DNA of 64,000 nucleotides from Rhodoflexus caldus (GCF_021206925.1 NZ_JAJPRF010000010.1:1-64000), one strand, 5' to 3'. Positions 45,045-54,877 are shown, numbered from the stretch's first letter. The notes: generated by a model from the sequence alone, not told the origin. Program-made: numbers and translations.

Positions 45045-47540
45045 ATGGAATCCTCCCATTTTTTCAGCGAAGCGCACGTATTGCACGAGTTGAAGCACTT
45101 TTTGCCCTCACAGGCTCCCTTAAAAGATTTTATACACCATAATACGCTTCATGCTTTTCAGCAGCAAAAATTTCACGAAGCGTTGCATTTGGCATCAGAA
45201 ATATTTGGTTATCAGACCTATTTGCCATTGGAAGAATACCGCGCTTTGTACAAAGCCGGTAAAATCAGCGATGCGATGATACAGCGCGTCATTATTGACC
45301 GCAAGGGAGCCAACCAACTGGTGCAGTGGTCAGACAAAATGCACCGACAGCCCTTAAATGCTACTTTGCATCAGCGTATCGGCAAATTGCGCCGCTACTG
45401 GAAAGATTTATACAACATCAATTTAGACAAAGAAGTTAATCCGCTGCTTTTTCGGATGTTGGCGGCTTACCTCGACCAAGGGATAGCCCTGCAAAAGTTC
45501 CCGATGAGCCGCCACGGTTTTCTGGCATCGCTCCGTCAATTGGAACGCAATAATTTCAGCAGTATTTTCCGCAAGCCTACGGCGCGCAGGTTGTTACTTT
45601 CTACCGAATGTGCGCTGCCCGATTTGCTGCAATTGGTTGTGGGCGATGAGCGATACTATGCGCAATATCTGTTTGACCAACAGTTTGCACATCCGGGGTG
45701 GTCGGGTATGGTGGCCGTATTGGAAGAACATCCCGATACATTGTTTGATAAGCGAAAAATTACGCTGCGCGAGTTGATTGCTTTTGAACTATTGCTGGAA
45801 ATAGATGCATTGGAATGCAAATTGGGCAGCAATTGGAAACCATTTGCCGAAGCGACACAGTTGCTGCAAGTTGATTTGTTTGCTCCGCCCGTGCCCAATG
45901 ATTACTTTGAGGTGTGTGCACTTTGGCAGGAAGCGATGGAGTGGAGTTATTACGACCAAGTGCTTCGCGGAATGCAACTTACGGCGGTGAATGGCGTGCA
46001 TCATGCGTCGGAGAGTAGCTTTCAGGCAATTTTTTGCATTGACGACCGCGAGTGTTCCATTCGCCGACACATAGAAAACCTCGCCCCGCGTTGCCAAACT
46101 TTCGGTATTGCCGGTTTTTTTAATGTTGAATTTTTCTTCCGGCCTGCACATGGTGCATTTATCACTAAGTCTTGTCCTGCACCTATGCACCCGCGCCACA
46201 TCATTCGCGAGCGGGAAGCACAAAAGCGCCATCGCAAAGATGCCCATTTGAGCAATCGCTCTCATGGTTTTCTCAGCGGGTTGATTGCTTCTGCAACAGT
46301 AGGCTTGCTGGCAGCAGGTAAATTGGCACTCAGCATATTCAGACCGATGGAAACCCCTGCCATGGTTTCTTCTTTTAATCACATGGACAGAAACGGGGTG
46401 CTGGATATCCACTGTGCCAACGATGCACCAAGCAGCGAAGGCTATCAATTTGGGTTTACTGTTCCCGAAATGGCCGACCGCATAGAAGGTTTGCTGCGCA
46501 GCATCGGTCTGATAGCCGACTTTGCCCCTTTGATATACATCATTGGGCACGGGGCGAGCAGTGTAAACAATACGCATTATGCGGGTTATGACTGCGGTGC
46601 ATGTAGCGGCAGGGCGGGTTCGGTTAATGCACGAGCAGCCGCTGCTATGGCAAACATGCCCGAGGTTCGCGCCCTGTTGGCAGCGCGCGGCATTCATATA
46701 CCCGATACCACACGTTTTGTCGGTGGTTTGCACGATACTACTCGCGACCTTGCCGATTTTTTTGATGAGTCGGCCTTGCCTCCTGCTTTGCAATCTCTGC
46801 ATCAGGAGTACAAAGAGTTGATTAACAAGGTATTGGATTTGAATGCCAAAGAACGTTCGCGCCGTTTTCTGCTGATTGATTCGGATGGTGATGCCAAAAA
46901 AGTACACGAGCAAGTGCAGCGTCGCGCAATGTCTTTGTTTGAGCCGCGCCCCGAGTGGAATCATGCAACCAACGCCCTTTGTATTGTAGGCAGAAGAGCT
47001 TCCAACAAACACCTTTTTTTGGACAGACGTGCTTTTTTGAACTCCTATGATTATTCCATTGACCCTGATGGTAAATATTTGTTGAATATTTTGAAAGCGG
47101 TGGTGCCTGTTTGTGGCGGCATCAATCTGGAATACTATTTTTCGCGGGTTGATAACGAACGGCTGGGCGCAGGCAGCAAACTGCCCCATAATGTTGTCGG
47201 GCTGATTGGTGTTTCCAATGGCTTGGAAGGCGACTTGCGGACGGGGCTGCCGCGACAAATGATTAACATTCATCAGCCGCTGCGCCTGATGGTGATTGTA
47301 GAGCAGGAGCCGGAAACCGTCATGCGTGTGCTCCGGCAACATCCGCCGACCTATGAATGGTTTGTAAACGAGTGGGTACATTTGGCTGTAATTCATCCAC
47401 AAACCAAGCAGGTTTATCGCTTTGAAGATGAGGATTTAATTCCTTATCAGCCGCTGACGGCGGGGCTTGAGTTCAGGCAAAATCTCATGCCCGAATTTGA
47501 ATCTATCAACGACAATTTACCTGTTTACCTCATTCAGTAA
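45045..47540 (+). CDS. dabA: DabA-type inorganic carbon uptake subunit (DUF2309/UPF0753)
   Basis: An 831-residue cytoplasmic/peripheral protein of the DUF2309 family. Characterised DabA proteins bind zinc in a beta-carbonic-anhydrase-like site and, with a membrane partner, accumulate bicarbonate using ion-motive force. The zinc-site residues appear conserved: Cys331 and Asp333 in FCIDD, His502 in IGHGA, and Cys517 in YDCGAC. The spacing of His to Cys (15 residues) equals that recalled for the Halothiobacillus protein. The gene for the predicted membrane partner starts 4 bases after this stop. An uptake role is inferred from family and pairing. Confidence 0.9.
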   Translation: MESSHFFSEAHVLHELKHFLPSQAPLKDFIHHNTLHAFQQQKFHEALHLASEIFGYQTYLPLEEYRALYKAGKISDAMIQRVIIDRKGANQLVQWSDKMHRQPLNATLHQRIGKLRRYWKDLYNINLDKEVNPLLFRMLAAYLDQGIALQKFPMSRHGFLASLRQLERNNFSSIFRKPTARRLLLSTECALPDLLQLVVGDERYYAQYLFDQQFAHPGWSGMVAVLEEHPDTLFDKRKITLRELIAFELLLEIDALECKLGSNWKPFAEATQLLQVDLFAPPVPNDYFEVCALWQEAMEWSYYDQVLRGMQLTAVNGVHHASESSFQAIFCIDDRECSIRRHIENLAPRCQTFGIAGFFNVEFFFRPAHGAFITKSCPAPMHPRHIIREREAQKRHRKDAHLSNRSHGFLSGLIASATVGLLAAGKLALSIFRPMETPAMVSSFNHMDRNGVLDIHCANDAPSSEGYQFGFTVPEMADRIEGLLRSIGLIADFAPLIYIIGHGASSVNNTHYAGYDCGACSGRAGSVNARAAAAMANMPEVRALLAARGIHIPDTTRFVGGLHDTTRDLADFFDESALPPALQSLHQEYKELINKVLDLNAKERSRRFLLIDSDGDAKKVHEQVQRRAMSLFEPRPEWNHATNALCIVGRRASNKHLFLDRRAFLNSYDYSIDPDGKYLLNILKAVVPVCGGINLEYYFSRVDNERLGAGSKLPHNVVGLIGVSNGLEGDLRTGLPRQMINIHQPLRLMVIVEQEPETVMRVLRQHPPTYEWFVNEWVHLAVIHPQTKQVYRFEDEDLIPYQPLTAGLEFRQNLMPEFESINDNLPVYLIQ

Positions 47541-47544
47541 TCCG

Positions 47545-49422
47545 ATGGAAACGAACTATTTCATTGTGAGTCTTGTACTCCTTCCGTTGCTGACCTTCAT
47601 CATCAGTGTGTTCATTGCGGAGAAACAGGAGTTTGCAATTGCCAATATTTCTTACTATGGTGTGCTTTTTCATTTGCTGACTGTTACCTTTTTTATTGGA
47701 TTCTGGCTGTATAGGGGTGCGCCATATATCAATGTTAAGGAAATTACCATCTATGATTCGCCCGACTATACTTTCTTGATAGACTTTTGCTTTGACCATA
47801 TTACGGCCTTTTATCTGTGGATAGGCAGTTTTATCTCGCTGCTGATTGTGCGCTATTGCAGCTATTATCTGCATATGGAGGGCGGCTATAAGCGATTTTT
47901 TAATACGGTCTTGTTCTTTTTTACGGCATATAATGCGACCATTTTGGCAGGAAATTTTGAAACGCTATTTATTGGCTGGGAAATGTTGGGTATATCATCG
48001 TTCTTGTTAATTTCTTTTTACAGAGAGCGATATTTGCCCGTTCGTAATGCGTTGAAAGTGTTTTCCATTTATCGGATTGGGGATGTGGGGATTTTGCTGG
48101 CAGCATGGGCAAGCCACCACTTGTGGCATGAAAACATCACCTTCTTTAAGCTCAACAACTACCATTTGGTGCACGAACACCTGCTGGCTCACAGCGGTAT
48201 CGGTGTTTTTATCTCTGTTGCTTTGTTGGTGGCTGCTGCTGCCAAATCGGCACAATTCCCGTTTTCTTCGTGGTTGCCGCGAGCGATGGAAGGCCCGACA
48301 CCTTCCAGTGCTATTTTCTACGGGTCGCTTTCGGTGCATCTTGGTGTTTACCTGATGTTGCGCATGGAGCATTTTTGGGAACATCAACCATTGGTACGCC
48401 TGCTTATTGGCACAACAGGACTTGTAACGGCAGTGGTTGGTTACTTTGTTGCACGAGTGCAGTCCAATATTAAAACGCAGATAGCCTATGCTTCCATTAC
48501 CCAAATCGGGTTGATGTTTATAGAGTTGGCATTAGGTTGGAACACCCTCGTGCTGATTCACTTTGCAGGGAATGCATTTTTGCGTACCTATCAGTTGTTG
48601 GTGTCTCCTTCAATGGTCAGCTACCTGATTCGCGACCAGTTTTATCACTATGTGCCTCATCGTTTCCGTTTTTACAAAGGGATTTCGCATAAACTGCAAA
48701 ATACTTTGTACTTGCTGTCGCTGAAAGAGTGGAATTTGGATAAACTGATTAACAATTTGTTGTTTAAACCCATTCGCAAGCTGGGGCATCAGTTAGATTT
48801 TCTCACACCGGGCAATGTGTTGCTGTATGTAGTGCCTTCTTACTTGCTGGCGTTGTTGTTCCTTTGGCAGCGCGAGTGGATTCCCGACTTGTTGCGCCCT
48901 TCTGTTCCGGCATTGGTTGCCTTCGTGGGGCTGGTGATGGTTTTTAAAGCGTTCTCCGAGCGAAAATATCCGCGGTTAGCGTGGGGGCTGGTAGTGCTCA
49001 ACCATTTTTGGACAGCGTTGGCGGTTTCTTTCAACGAGGCTTTTGACATCATGCACACTGCATTTTACCTCAGCGGAGTGGTTGTATCGGGGTTGATTGG
49101 ACTGGTTTGTTTGCAAATACTGAAACGGCAAGAACCCGATTATTTTGATTTGGAGGAATACTACGGGCATGTGTATGAATACAAAACGCTCGGTTTTGTG
49201 TTTTTCCTTGCCACGCTGGGTATGATGGGCTTCCCGATTACGCTCACATTCATCGGCGAGGACTTGTTGCTTAGCCACGTACATGAAGACCAATATTTTC
49301 TCGCGTTTTTTATTGCACTCGGTTTTGTGGTAGATTGCGTAGCGCTGCTGCGGTTGTATGCGCGCCTGTTTATGGGCATACACGCGAAGCGTTACCATGC
49401 CACACCGCTTAGGAGCGCCTGA
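47545..49422 (+). CDS. dabB: DabB-type proton-conducting membrane subunit (NuoL-like)
   Basis: A 625-residue polytopic protein related to NADH dehydrogenase subunit 5 (NuoL) and Mrp antiporter subunits. The ATG at 47545 is chosen because it lies 4 bases after the dabA stop and opens the first helix. The family segments GWEMLGISSFLLISFY (about residue 140) and AAKSAQFPFSSWLPRAMEGPTP (about 235) are clear. About 15 transmembrane helices are expected. Next to a DUF2309 protein, this is the cation-translocating half of a DAB inorganic-carbon pump rather than a respiratory complex I part. No nuo genes lie nearby. Confidence 0.9.
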   Translation: METNYFIVSLVLLPLLTFIISVFIAEKQEFAIANISYYGVLFHLLTVTFFIGFWLYRGAPYINVKEITIYDSPDYTFLIDFCFDHITAFYLWIGSFISLLIVRYCSYYLHMEGGYKRFFNTVLFFFTAYNATILAGNFETLFIGWEMLGISSFLLISFYRERYLPVRNALKVFSIYRIGDVGILLAAWASHHLWHENITFFKLNNYHLVHEHLLAHSGIGVFISVALLVAAAAKSAQFPFSSWLPRAMEGPTPSSAIFYGSLSVHLGVYLMLRMEHFWEHQPLVRLLIGTTGLVTAVVGYFVARVQSNIKTQIAYASITQIGLMFIELALGWNTLVLIHFAGNAFLRTYQLLVSPSMVSYLIRDQFYHYVPHRFRFYKGISHKLQNTLYLLSLKEWNLDKLINNLLFKPIRKLGHQLDFLTPGNVLLYVVPSYLLALLFLWQREWIPDLLRPSVPALVAFVGLVMVFKAFSERKYPRLAWGLVVLNHFWTALAVSFNEAFDIMHTAFYLSGVVVSGLIGLVCLQILKRQEPDYFDLEEYYGHVYEYKTLGFVFFLATLGMMGFPITLTFIGEDLLLSHVHEDQYFLAFFIALGFVVDCVALLRLYARLFMGIHAKRYHATPLRSA

Positions 49423-49463
49423 CAACAATTTTCAATTATCAACTCAACTAAACATCTTCAATT

Positions 49464-49958
49464 ATGAACGGTGCACATTTTCATTTGGTGGTGAATCACC
49501 TGCCCATTATTTTTCCGATGGCGGGCATTATTGTCCTTTTGGTGGGATTTTTTACACAATCGGAGGCAGTCAAGCGGACATCTTATTTGTTGTTTATCAT
49601 TGGCGCAATAAGCGCGGGAGTAGCTATGGCAAGCGGCGAAGGAGCAGAAGAAGTAGTGGAAAAAATCGGCGGCATAGCTGAAAATTTCATTCACAGACAC
49701 GAAGAGGCAGCAGAACTATTTGCAATTTTGTCTTACATTTTGGGCGGGTTGTCTTTGGCAAGTCTTTGGGCAAGTTGGAAGCAAAAACCTTTTGCCGCTG
49801 CTGCATCCGTCATTGTGCTGATTTTTGCCTTTGTGGTGTTGTTTTTTGCCAAGCAAACAGGCACTACCGGCGGTGAAATCAGGCATACCGAAATCCGCGA
49901 TGGCAGCAATGCACCTGCAAACGACGGCAGTTCTTCCGAAAAAGAACACGATGATTAA
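49464..49958 (+). CDS. DUF2231-like membrane protein
   Basis: A 164-residue protein with four hydrophobic segments. It starts with HFHLVVNHLPI, the N-terminal histidine motif of DUF2231, a family of predicted haem- or metal-associated membrane proteins. It ends with a charged, Ser/Glu-rich tail. It lies 41 bases after dabB on the same strand and may be co-transcribed. Its 3' end converges with the ThpR-like gene. Confidence 0.65.
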   Translation: MNGAHFHLVVNHLPIIFPMAGIIVLLVGFFTQSEAVKRTSYLLFIIGAISAGVAMASGEGAEEVVEKIGGIAENFIHRHEEAAELFAILSYILGGLSLASLWASWKQKPFAAAASVIVLIFAFVVLFFAKQTGTTGGEIRHTEIRDGSNAPANDGSSSEKEHDD

Positions 49959-49971
49959 CAGAAGGGGAGCA

Positions 49972-50523
49972 CTAAACCACGAACTCTTCCACAATTTTGA
50001 ACTGATTGCGTCGGCGGTCATCTGACCATGTGTAGAGTGCCACGCTGTCAATCAGTGCTTCAAAGCCAACAGGCGGAAGATTGTTTGCCCACCGAATGCC
50101 TTGTTCTACCCCTTGTCTGCCCCATTTGCGCTGCGGCCTGCCGATTGTTAGATGGGGTAGGGGTGGCCGATTGTCGGGCGGTGCTCCTCCTGCCTGCAAC
50201 AAGGCACTGCGCCATTCTTCCATAAGAGTTACCACCTGCCAATGGCCTTGGTCTAACTTGTAAGAAAAAGCACTTGTGTGCTTAGCCGAAGGCAGCGGAA
50301 TAAGATTTGCCAATGAGATTTGAAAAGGCTCAAAATCAATTTTTTGCATAATTTTTAGCACCTCGGCGGCACGCTCCTTGGGCATTGCACCCATAAAGGC
50401 GATAGTCAAGTGTGTATCCTCAGGAGCAAACAGCCGCACTTCGGGCGGGGCAGTGGCAGCCAATGTTTCAAGCAGAGTTTCCGTGCCGCGCACGGGCAGG
50501 GCTACAAACCAGTTGGGAGTCAT
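49972..50523 (-). CDS. thpR: RNA 2',3'-cyclic phosphodiesterase (2H family, ThpR-like)
   Basis: A 183-residue 2H phosphoesterase. The two catalytic histidine motifs are HLTIAF and HLTIGR. The family opens with a FVALPV-type strand a few residues from the start, so the ATG at 50523 fits better than one 15 codons upstream (50568). Members hydrolyse 2',3'-cyclic phosphate RNA ends and were first described as 2'-5' RNA ligases. It stands alone on the minus strand. Confidence 0.88.
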   Translation of the reverse strand: MTPNWFVALPVRGTETLLETLAATAPPEVRLFAPEDTHLTIAFMGAMPKERAAEVLKIMQKIDFEPFQISLANLIPLPSAKHTSAFSYKLDQGHWQVVTLMEEWRSALLQAGGAPPDNRPPLPHLTIGRPQRKWGRQGVEQGIRWANNLPPVGFEALIDSVALYTWSDDRRRNQFKIVEEFVV

Positions 50524-50603
50524 CAGATTTTTTTGAGGCGTATCTATCGGGCGGGTAAAATTAAGCATTTATGCGGAGCAATGCTTATTACGATTTTTAC
50601 ATG

Positions 50604-50611
50604 TAATTTTG
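50604..50611 (+). promoter_or_regulatory. Candidate -7 element for the TolC-family gene
   Basis: TAATTTTG fits TAnnTTTG but lies 97 bases before the ATG and has no clear -33 partner, so the call is weak. Confidence 0.25.
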
Positions 50612-50708
50612 AGAGCCTCTTCCGGAAGCGCAACTATCAACCATACAAGCATTTTTCTGTTACGCTTTTTTGCGTGAAACGGTTTTTTACTCATTGATTC
50701 AGATTGTA

Positions 50709-52043
50709 ATGAAAAAATTATTTACCACCCTTTGGCTTGTCTCTTGCTGGTGCTTGGTTGCTTATGCGCAGGAGTCCCTCTCTCTTTCCGATGCGATTGC
50801 CCGAGCACTGAACCAAAACTTCGGGATTCGGATTCAGAACCAAAATGTGGCTGTTGCACAACTCAATAACACACAAGGTCAGGCGGGGCGCTACCCTAAT
50901 ATTTCCCTCAGCCTGAACCAGAACAATGTTTTCAATAATGTAGTAAACCCGGCAGCCTTTATTCAGGGCGATATCCGCAACTTCAGCATTCAGCCTACCG
51001 CCAATGTAAACTGGGTAATTTTTGACGGTTTCCGCGTGAATTTGACCAAACAGCGGTTAGAAGAGTTGGAAAGATTGTCGCAAGGCAATGCGCGGGTGGT
51101 AGTAGAAAATACCATTCAGGCGGTTATTGTGGCCTACTATGATGCCGTTCGCCTGCGCGAGCGCATCAAAATCTCCGAAAAAGTACTGAAAACATCGCGC
51201 GAAATTTACGAGTACAGCCTTTTGAAGCAAGAACTTGGCAAAGCGGTTATTACAGAAGTATTGCTGGAAAAAAACAACTACTTAGCCGACAGCAGCGCGT
51301 TGCTTACCCAGCAGGTACAGTTCAAAAATGCGATTCGCAACCTGAATGTACTAATGGCCGTGCCTGAAATTAATAAACAGTATTCGCTGACTGATTCGCT
51401 GCTGTTTGAAGATATTGACTACGGCTATGAGGCGCTGAAAGACAAGATGTTGGCCTCTAACAGCAATTTGGAGGCGCAATTGCGCAATCAGGAACTGCTG
51501 CACAACAGCGTAGGGCTTGCCAAAGCCGAACTGTTGCCCAATTTGAGCCTCTTTACCGGTTTTACCTACAACCGCAACCGTCAGAATCTGGAATCGGCAA
51601 CATTTATTGACGGCAGACCGCGCCCCAGCAATACGGCCTCTACCCGCACGCTGAACGGAGGTATCACATTCACCATGCCTATCTTTAATGGCGGACAACT
51701 GCGCCGCGCCGTAGAAACGGCACAAATGCAAGAACAGGCCGGACAATTTGCCGTAGACAACCTGAAATTGAGCTTAGAGCGCGACCTTGCCGATGCTTAT
51801 GATTTGTACAACTTGCGCCGCCAACAGGTAAAAATTGCGCGCGAGAACAAGATTGCTGCCGAAACCAATTTGAACCTCTCAGCCGAGCGCTACCGAACCG
51901 GCAGTATCAATGCTTTTGAGTATCGCATTTTACAAAATACTTTTGCAGACATTGCCTTTGGCGAGGTGCAGGCAATTTTTAATTTGCTGGAAGCCAAAAC
52001 GCTGCTGATGCGTTTAACGGGAACTATTTTGACGGAAAAATAA
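50709..52043 (+). CDS. TolC family outer-membrane protein
   Basis: A 444-residue outer-membrane efflux channel. The ATG at 50709 is used because it opens on a signal peptide (MKKLFTTLWL, cleavage near AYAQ). The two internal repeats of the TolC family are visible: a LSDAIARALNQN start with an alpha-helical segment, and a second copy with long coiled-coil helices near residues 330-440. It forms the outer part of an efflux or type I secretion system. No adjacent membrane-fusion or pump gene is present. Its stop overlaps the next gene by one base. Confidence 0.9.
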   Translation: MKKLFTTLWLVSCWCLVAYAQESLSLSDAIARALNQNFGIRIQNQNVAVAQLNNTQGQAGRYPNISLSLNQNNVFNNVVNPAAFIQGDIRNFSIQPTANVNWVIFDGFRVNLTKQRLEELERLSQGNARVVVENTIQAVIVAYYDAVRLRERIKISEKVLKTSREIYEYSLLKQELGKAVITEVLLEKNNYLADSSALLTQQVQFKNAIRNLNVLMAVPEINKQYSLTDSLLFEDIDYGYEALKDKMLASNSNLEAQLRNQELLHNSVGLAKAELLPNLSLFTGFTYNRNRQNLESATFIDGRPRPSNTASTRTLNGGITFTMPIFNGGQLRRAVETAQMQEQAGQFAVDNLKLSLERDLADAYDLYNLRRQQVKIARENKIAAETNLNLSAERYRTGSINAFEYRILQNTFADIAFGEVQAIFNLLEAKTLLMRLTGTILTEK

Positions 52044-52351
52044 TGGGTATTGAAGAAATTTTCGGCTATATCTGCTTTGTAGGATTCGGTATTTTTTACG
52101 GGTTGAAAACAGACGATGTGCCTTTCGGAAAAGCACTATTGATAGGCTTGGCCGGCAATTTGATGGCAATTACTGTTTTCGGCTGCATTCTTACCCCCAT
52201 TTGGCTGATTATGATGCCTTTTGGTATTGAAGTCGGCGTGCCCGACTTTGGCAGAGCACTGCTTGGGTTTTGTGCTGCCGAAATGACGGCTTTTGTTGTG
52301 TTCTATTGGATAACGCGCCTGCTGCGTCCTGTTTTGCGCAAAACTGCCTGA
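52043..52351 (+). CDS. Small membrane protein
   Basis: A 102-residue protein with three hydrophobic segments (about residues 6-20, 33-62 and 74-98) and no recognised motif. Its ATG overlaps the TolC-family stop (TAATG), and the GT9 gene starts two bases after its own stop. Position alone suggests translation as part of the TolC-GT9 operon. The function is unknown. Confidence 0.6.
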   Translation: MGIEEIFGYICFVGFGIFYGLKTDDVPFGKALLIGLAGNLMAITVFGCILTPIWLIMMPFGIEVGVPDFGRALLGFCAAEMTAFVVFYWITRLLRPVLRKTA

Positions 52352-52353
52352 TT

Positions 52354-53355
52354 GTGCCCAAAGTATTAGTCATTCGTTTTTCTGCCATTGGCGATATTGT
52401 GTGGGTAAGCCCCGTGGTGCGCTGTCTCAAACAGCAATTGCCCGATTGCGAGTTGCATATGTGTACCAAAAGCAACTATGCGGAAATGTGGCAGGCCAAT
52501 CCTTATGTGGACAAAATCCACTTGCTCCACGATAATTTGGGCAAACTGATTGACGAGTTGCGACAAGAAAATTTTGATTACGTAATTGATTTGCATAAAA
52601 ATCTGCGCAGCACTCGCATTCGTTGGGCATTGCGCAAGAAGAGTTTTACCTATGACAAACTCACTTGGCAGCGTTTCCTGCTGACAAGGTTTCAAATAGA
52701 CCTTTTCCCCCGAAAACCCGATGGCGAACCGCTGCACATAGTTGAGCGCTACATGAAGGCCGTTGAGCCGCTTGGCATACATAACGACGGCAAAGGTTTA
52801 GACTATTTTATAGCACCTGAATATCAGATTGATTTACAACAGGATGTGCCGGAGTTAAATCATATGCCCTTCTGTGCTTATGTGATAGGAGGAAGCGAAC
52901 CAACCAAAAAACTGCCGCTGCACAAAATGGTTGAACTTTGTCAGAAGTTGCCCTATCGGCAAATTGTACTGATTGGCGGCAAAGAAGATGCAACCGCTGC
53001 CGAGCAACTGCTTGACGAATTTCGGCAATCCGATAAAAAAATTATCAACCTTTGCGGAAAAATGAACATTAGCCGTTCGGCCTCCGTAGTAGCGCAGGCA
53101 GCAATGGTCATCGGTCATGATACCGGACTGACGCACATTGCCGCTGCATTCCACCCGACGGTTTATTCCATTTGGGGTACAACAACGCCCATGGGATTCA
53201 AGCCTTATTGCGCCAACTCCATTGTGCTGGAAAACAATAACTTAGACTGTCGCCCTTGTTCCAAATCAGGAGCGAAAAGCTGCCCCCAAAAGCACTTCAA
53301 GTGCATGAACGAGCTGCCTATTCCCACAGAATTTCCCATAATTCATCGCCAATGA
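52354..53355 (+). CDS. Glycosyltransferase family 9 (heptosyltransferase-like)
   Basis: A 333-residue cytoplasmic enzyme. It starts with GTG at 52354, the best start because the family opens within a few residues (KVLVIRFSAIGDIV). The GT9 C-terminal block GHDTGLTHIAAA and the WGTTTPMGF end are clear. GT9 enzymes transfer heptose or related sugars from ADP-sugars to lipopolysaccharide. Four cysteines near the C-terminus (DCRPCSKSGAKSCPQKHFKC) are a known feature of a GT9 subgroup. The 3' end overlaps the convergent peptidase gene by 38 bases. Confidence 0.9.
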   Translation: MPKVLVIRFSAIGDIVWVSPVVRCLKQQLPDCELHMCTKSNYAEMWQANPYVDKIHLLHDNLGKLIDELRQENFDYVIDLHKNLRSTRIRWALRKKSFTYDKLTWQRFLLTRFQIDLFPRKPDGEPLHIVERYMKAVEPLGIHNDGKGLDYFIAPEYQIDLQQDVPELNHMPFCAYVIGGSEPTKKLPLHKMVELCQKLPYRQIVLIGGKEDATAAEQLLDEFRQSDKKIINLCGKMNISRSASVVAQAAMVIGHDTGLTHIAAAFHPTVYSIWGTTTPMGFKPYCANSIVLENNNLDCRPCSKSGAKSCPQKHFKCMNELPIPTEFPIIHRQ

Positions 53356-54877
53356 GCACCGTTGTGCGAGCGGCATCTTTGTGTTTTTTAATCAGAAAGC
53401 CGTTTTTGTTGCCCGATGGTACTTCTTGTGCAACAACTTTGGTTTCGTTGCTTTTATGGAAAACAGCGGTGAGTTCATCATTTTTTGCCTGTTTTGCAAT
53501 CAGATAGCTTTCTTTGGCTTTAACGGTTTGATGTGTTTTACCTGCGGCTTCGCCCTGTAAAATTTTGAGGGCATGTGCTGCATTAGGAATACCATATCCG
53601 ATAAAATTATTGCCCAACGGGTATAAATTTCCACTTTGCTCAATGGCTTTGATGATTTCTTTGGCGGATTTGTCAGGGGCAGCCTGAATCAGGCAGGCAG
53701 CAAAGCCCGTAATCATGGGTGCTGAAAAGGAAGTGCCCGCCGAAACTTGTGGCACACAAGATACGTTGGGTTTCAGGTAGGGCAGGAAATCAGGCCCTGT
53801 GCTGCTGTAAAAAGTTTTGATGCCGTTGGGTGTCGTTGCACCCACTGAGAGTACGCCTTGTACGTCTGCCGGTGCAGAAACTATTTTCCAGTTGTAAGTG
53901 CTGCCTTCATTGCCTGCCGCAACCACAAGCAACAGACCTTTTTCTTCGGTGGCAATGTGTGCAGCGCGGCTGATAGCGGTTGTTTTGCCATCCATTTGCT
54001 CGGGGCTGTAGTTTTCGTTCGGATTGTCAAACCCTTGTGCATAGCCAAGCGATGTATTGATGATGCGCACGCCGAGGCTGTCCATCCACTCCATAGAGGC
54101 AATCCAGTAGTCCTCTTCGGCGCGAAATTCGCGGTCGCCGTGGTCGGTGCGGGCGAGGTAGAATTTGGCTTCCGTTGCCAGCCCGTATTGTTTTTTATCG
54201 GGGGAAAGTCCGGCAATCATCTGCAAAACCGTAGTGCCGTGGTCGTCCGACGATGTTTCACTGACATTGAAAAAATCGGTGCGGCGTCGGGGCGAAACCA
54301 TATCGCGAATGCCCAAAATGCGATTTTGCTCAAAAAGATATCTCAAAAACTCATTGGAAGAAGCCCCGTAAAACCCCGCATCTATCACACCAATCAGCAC
54401 ATCTTTGGCTGTCAGTTGGCGGTCTATGAGTGTGGTCGCATTCATTTGCTTAACTGCCAAGCCAAACTCTTTCCGATTGTTTTCGGGAGTGGTTGGTTTT
54501 CGGGCTGCTACGAGCGGCTGACCCAGAGGCGTAACCTGCGCAACAAAGGGCAAAGCGCGGATGCGTGCTATGGTTGCCTCGTCTGCATGGCAACTGGCAG
54601 CATTGAGCCATTTGGAGGCTACCTCCACCGATGCACCGGCTGCCGCGAGTGCCTGCAAATAGTCCGGCGAAACGGCTACATCTGTCCATTGCCAGCGACT
54701 GACAGCCAGCAGGTCGCGTTTTTGAATGGCGGCAGGGCTGAGTGCCTTTTCAGGCTCATGCACTGCAGCCAGCGGCTTATCCTTGAAATAAACCCAGTAT
54801 TTATTGCTTTGGGCATCGGCCGATTGTATCAGCCACGAAAGCGCCAGAAGAGCGAGCAATGGTTTGAACATAGACAT
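53318..54877 (-). CDS. S8 family serine peptidase (subtilisin-like)
   Basis: A 519-residue secreted protease with signal peptide (residues 1-22, ending ADAQ). A propeptide-like segment runs to about 155. The catalytic triad is Asp166 in VIDAGF, His213 in DDHGTT and Ser383 in AGTSFSAP, with the oxyanion Asn323 in AAGNEG. The C-terminal about 80 residues resemble a small beta domain, but no standard YPNP-type T9SS sorting motif is seen. It may stay periplasmic or use a non-canonical signal. It is convergent with the GT9 gene. Confidence 0.93.
   Translation of the reverse strand: MSMFKPLLALLALSWLIQSADAQSNKYWVYFKDKPLAAVHEPEKALSPAAIQKRDLLAVSRWQWTDVAVSPDYLQALAAAGASVEVASKWLNAASCHADEATIARIRALPFVAQVTPLGQPLVAARKPTTPENNRKEFGLAVKQMNATTLIDRQLTAKDVLIGVIDAGFYGASSNEFLRYLFEQNRILGIRDMVSPRRRTDFFNVSETSSDDHGTTVLQMIAGLSPDKKQYGLATEAKFYLARTDHGDREFRAEEDYWIASMEWMDSLGVRIINTSLGYAQGFDNPNENYSPEQMDGKTTAISRAAHIATEEKGLLLVVAAGNEGSTYNWKIVSAPADVQGVLSVGATTPNGIKTFYSSTGPDFLPYLKPNVSCVPQVSAGTSFSAPMITGFAACLIQAAPDKSAKEIIKAIEQSGNLYPLGNNFIGYGIPNAAHALKILQGEAAGKTHQTVKAKESYLIAKQAKNDELTAVFHKSNETKVVAQEVPSGNKNGFLIKKHKDAARTTVLIGDELWEILWE

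Noticed and set aside
44779-45093. Second open frame overlapping the hypothetical gene and the start of dabA
   Set aside because: It overlaps the dabA start out of frame and has no signal, motif or composition supporting translation.
45789-47402. Long open frame (537 codons) antisense to dabA
   Set aside because: It lies wholly inside a gene with conserved zinc ligands and shows no motif or domain pattern; it is a shadow of the dabA codon use.
47545-49422. dabB as a complex I subunit (nuoL)
   Set aside because: No other nuo genes are nearby, and it directly follows a DUF2309 gene, its usual partner in DAB pumps.
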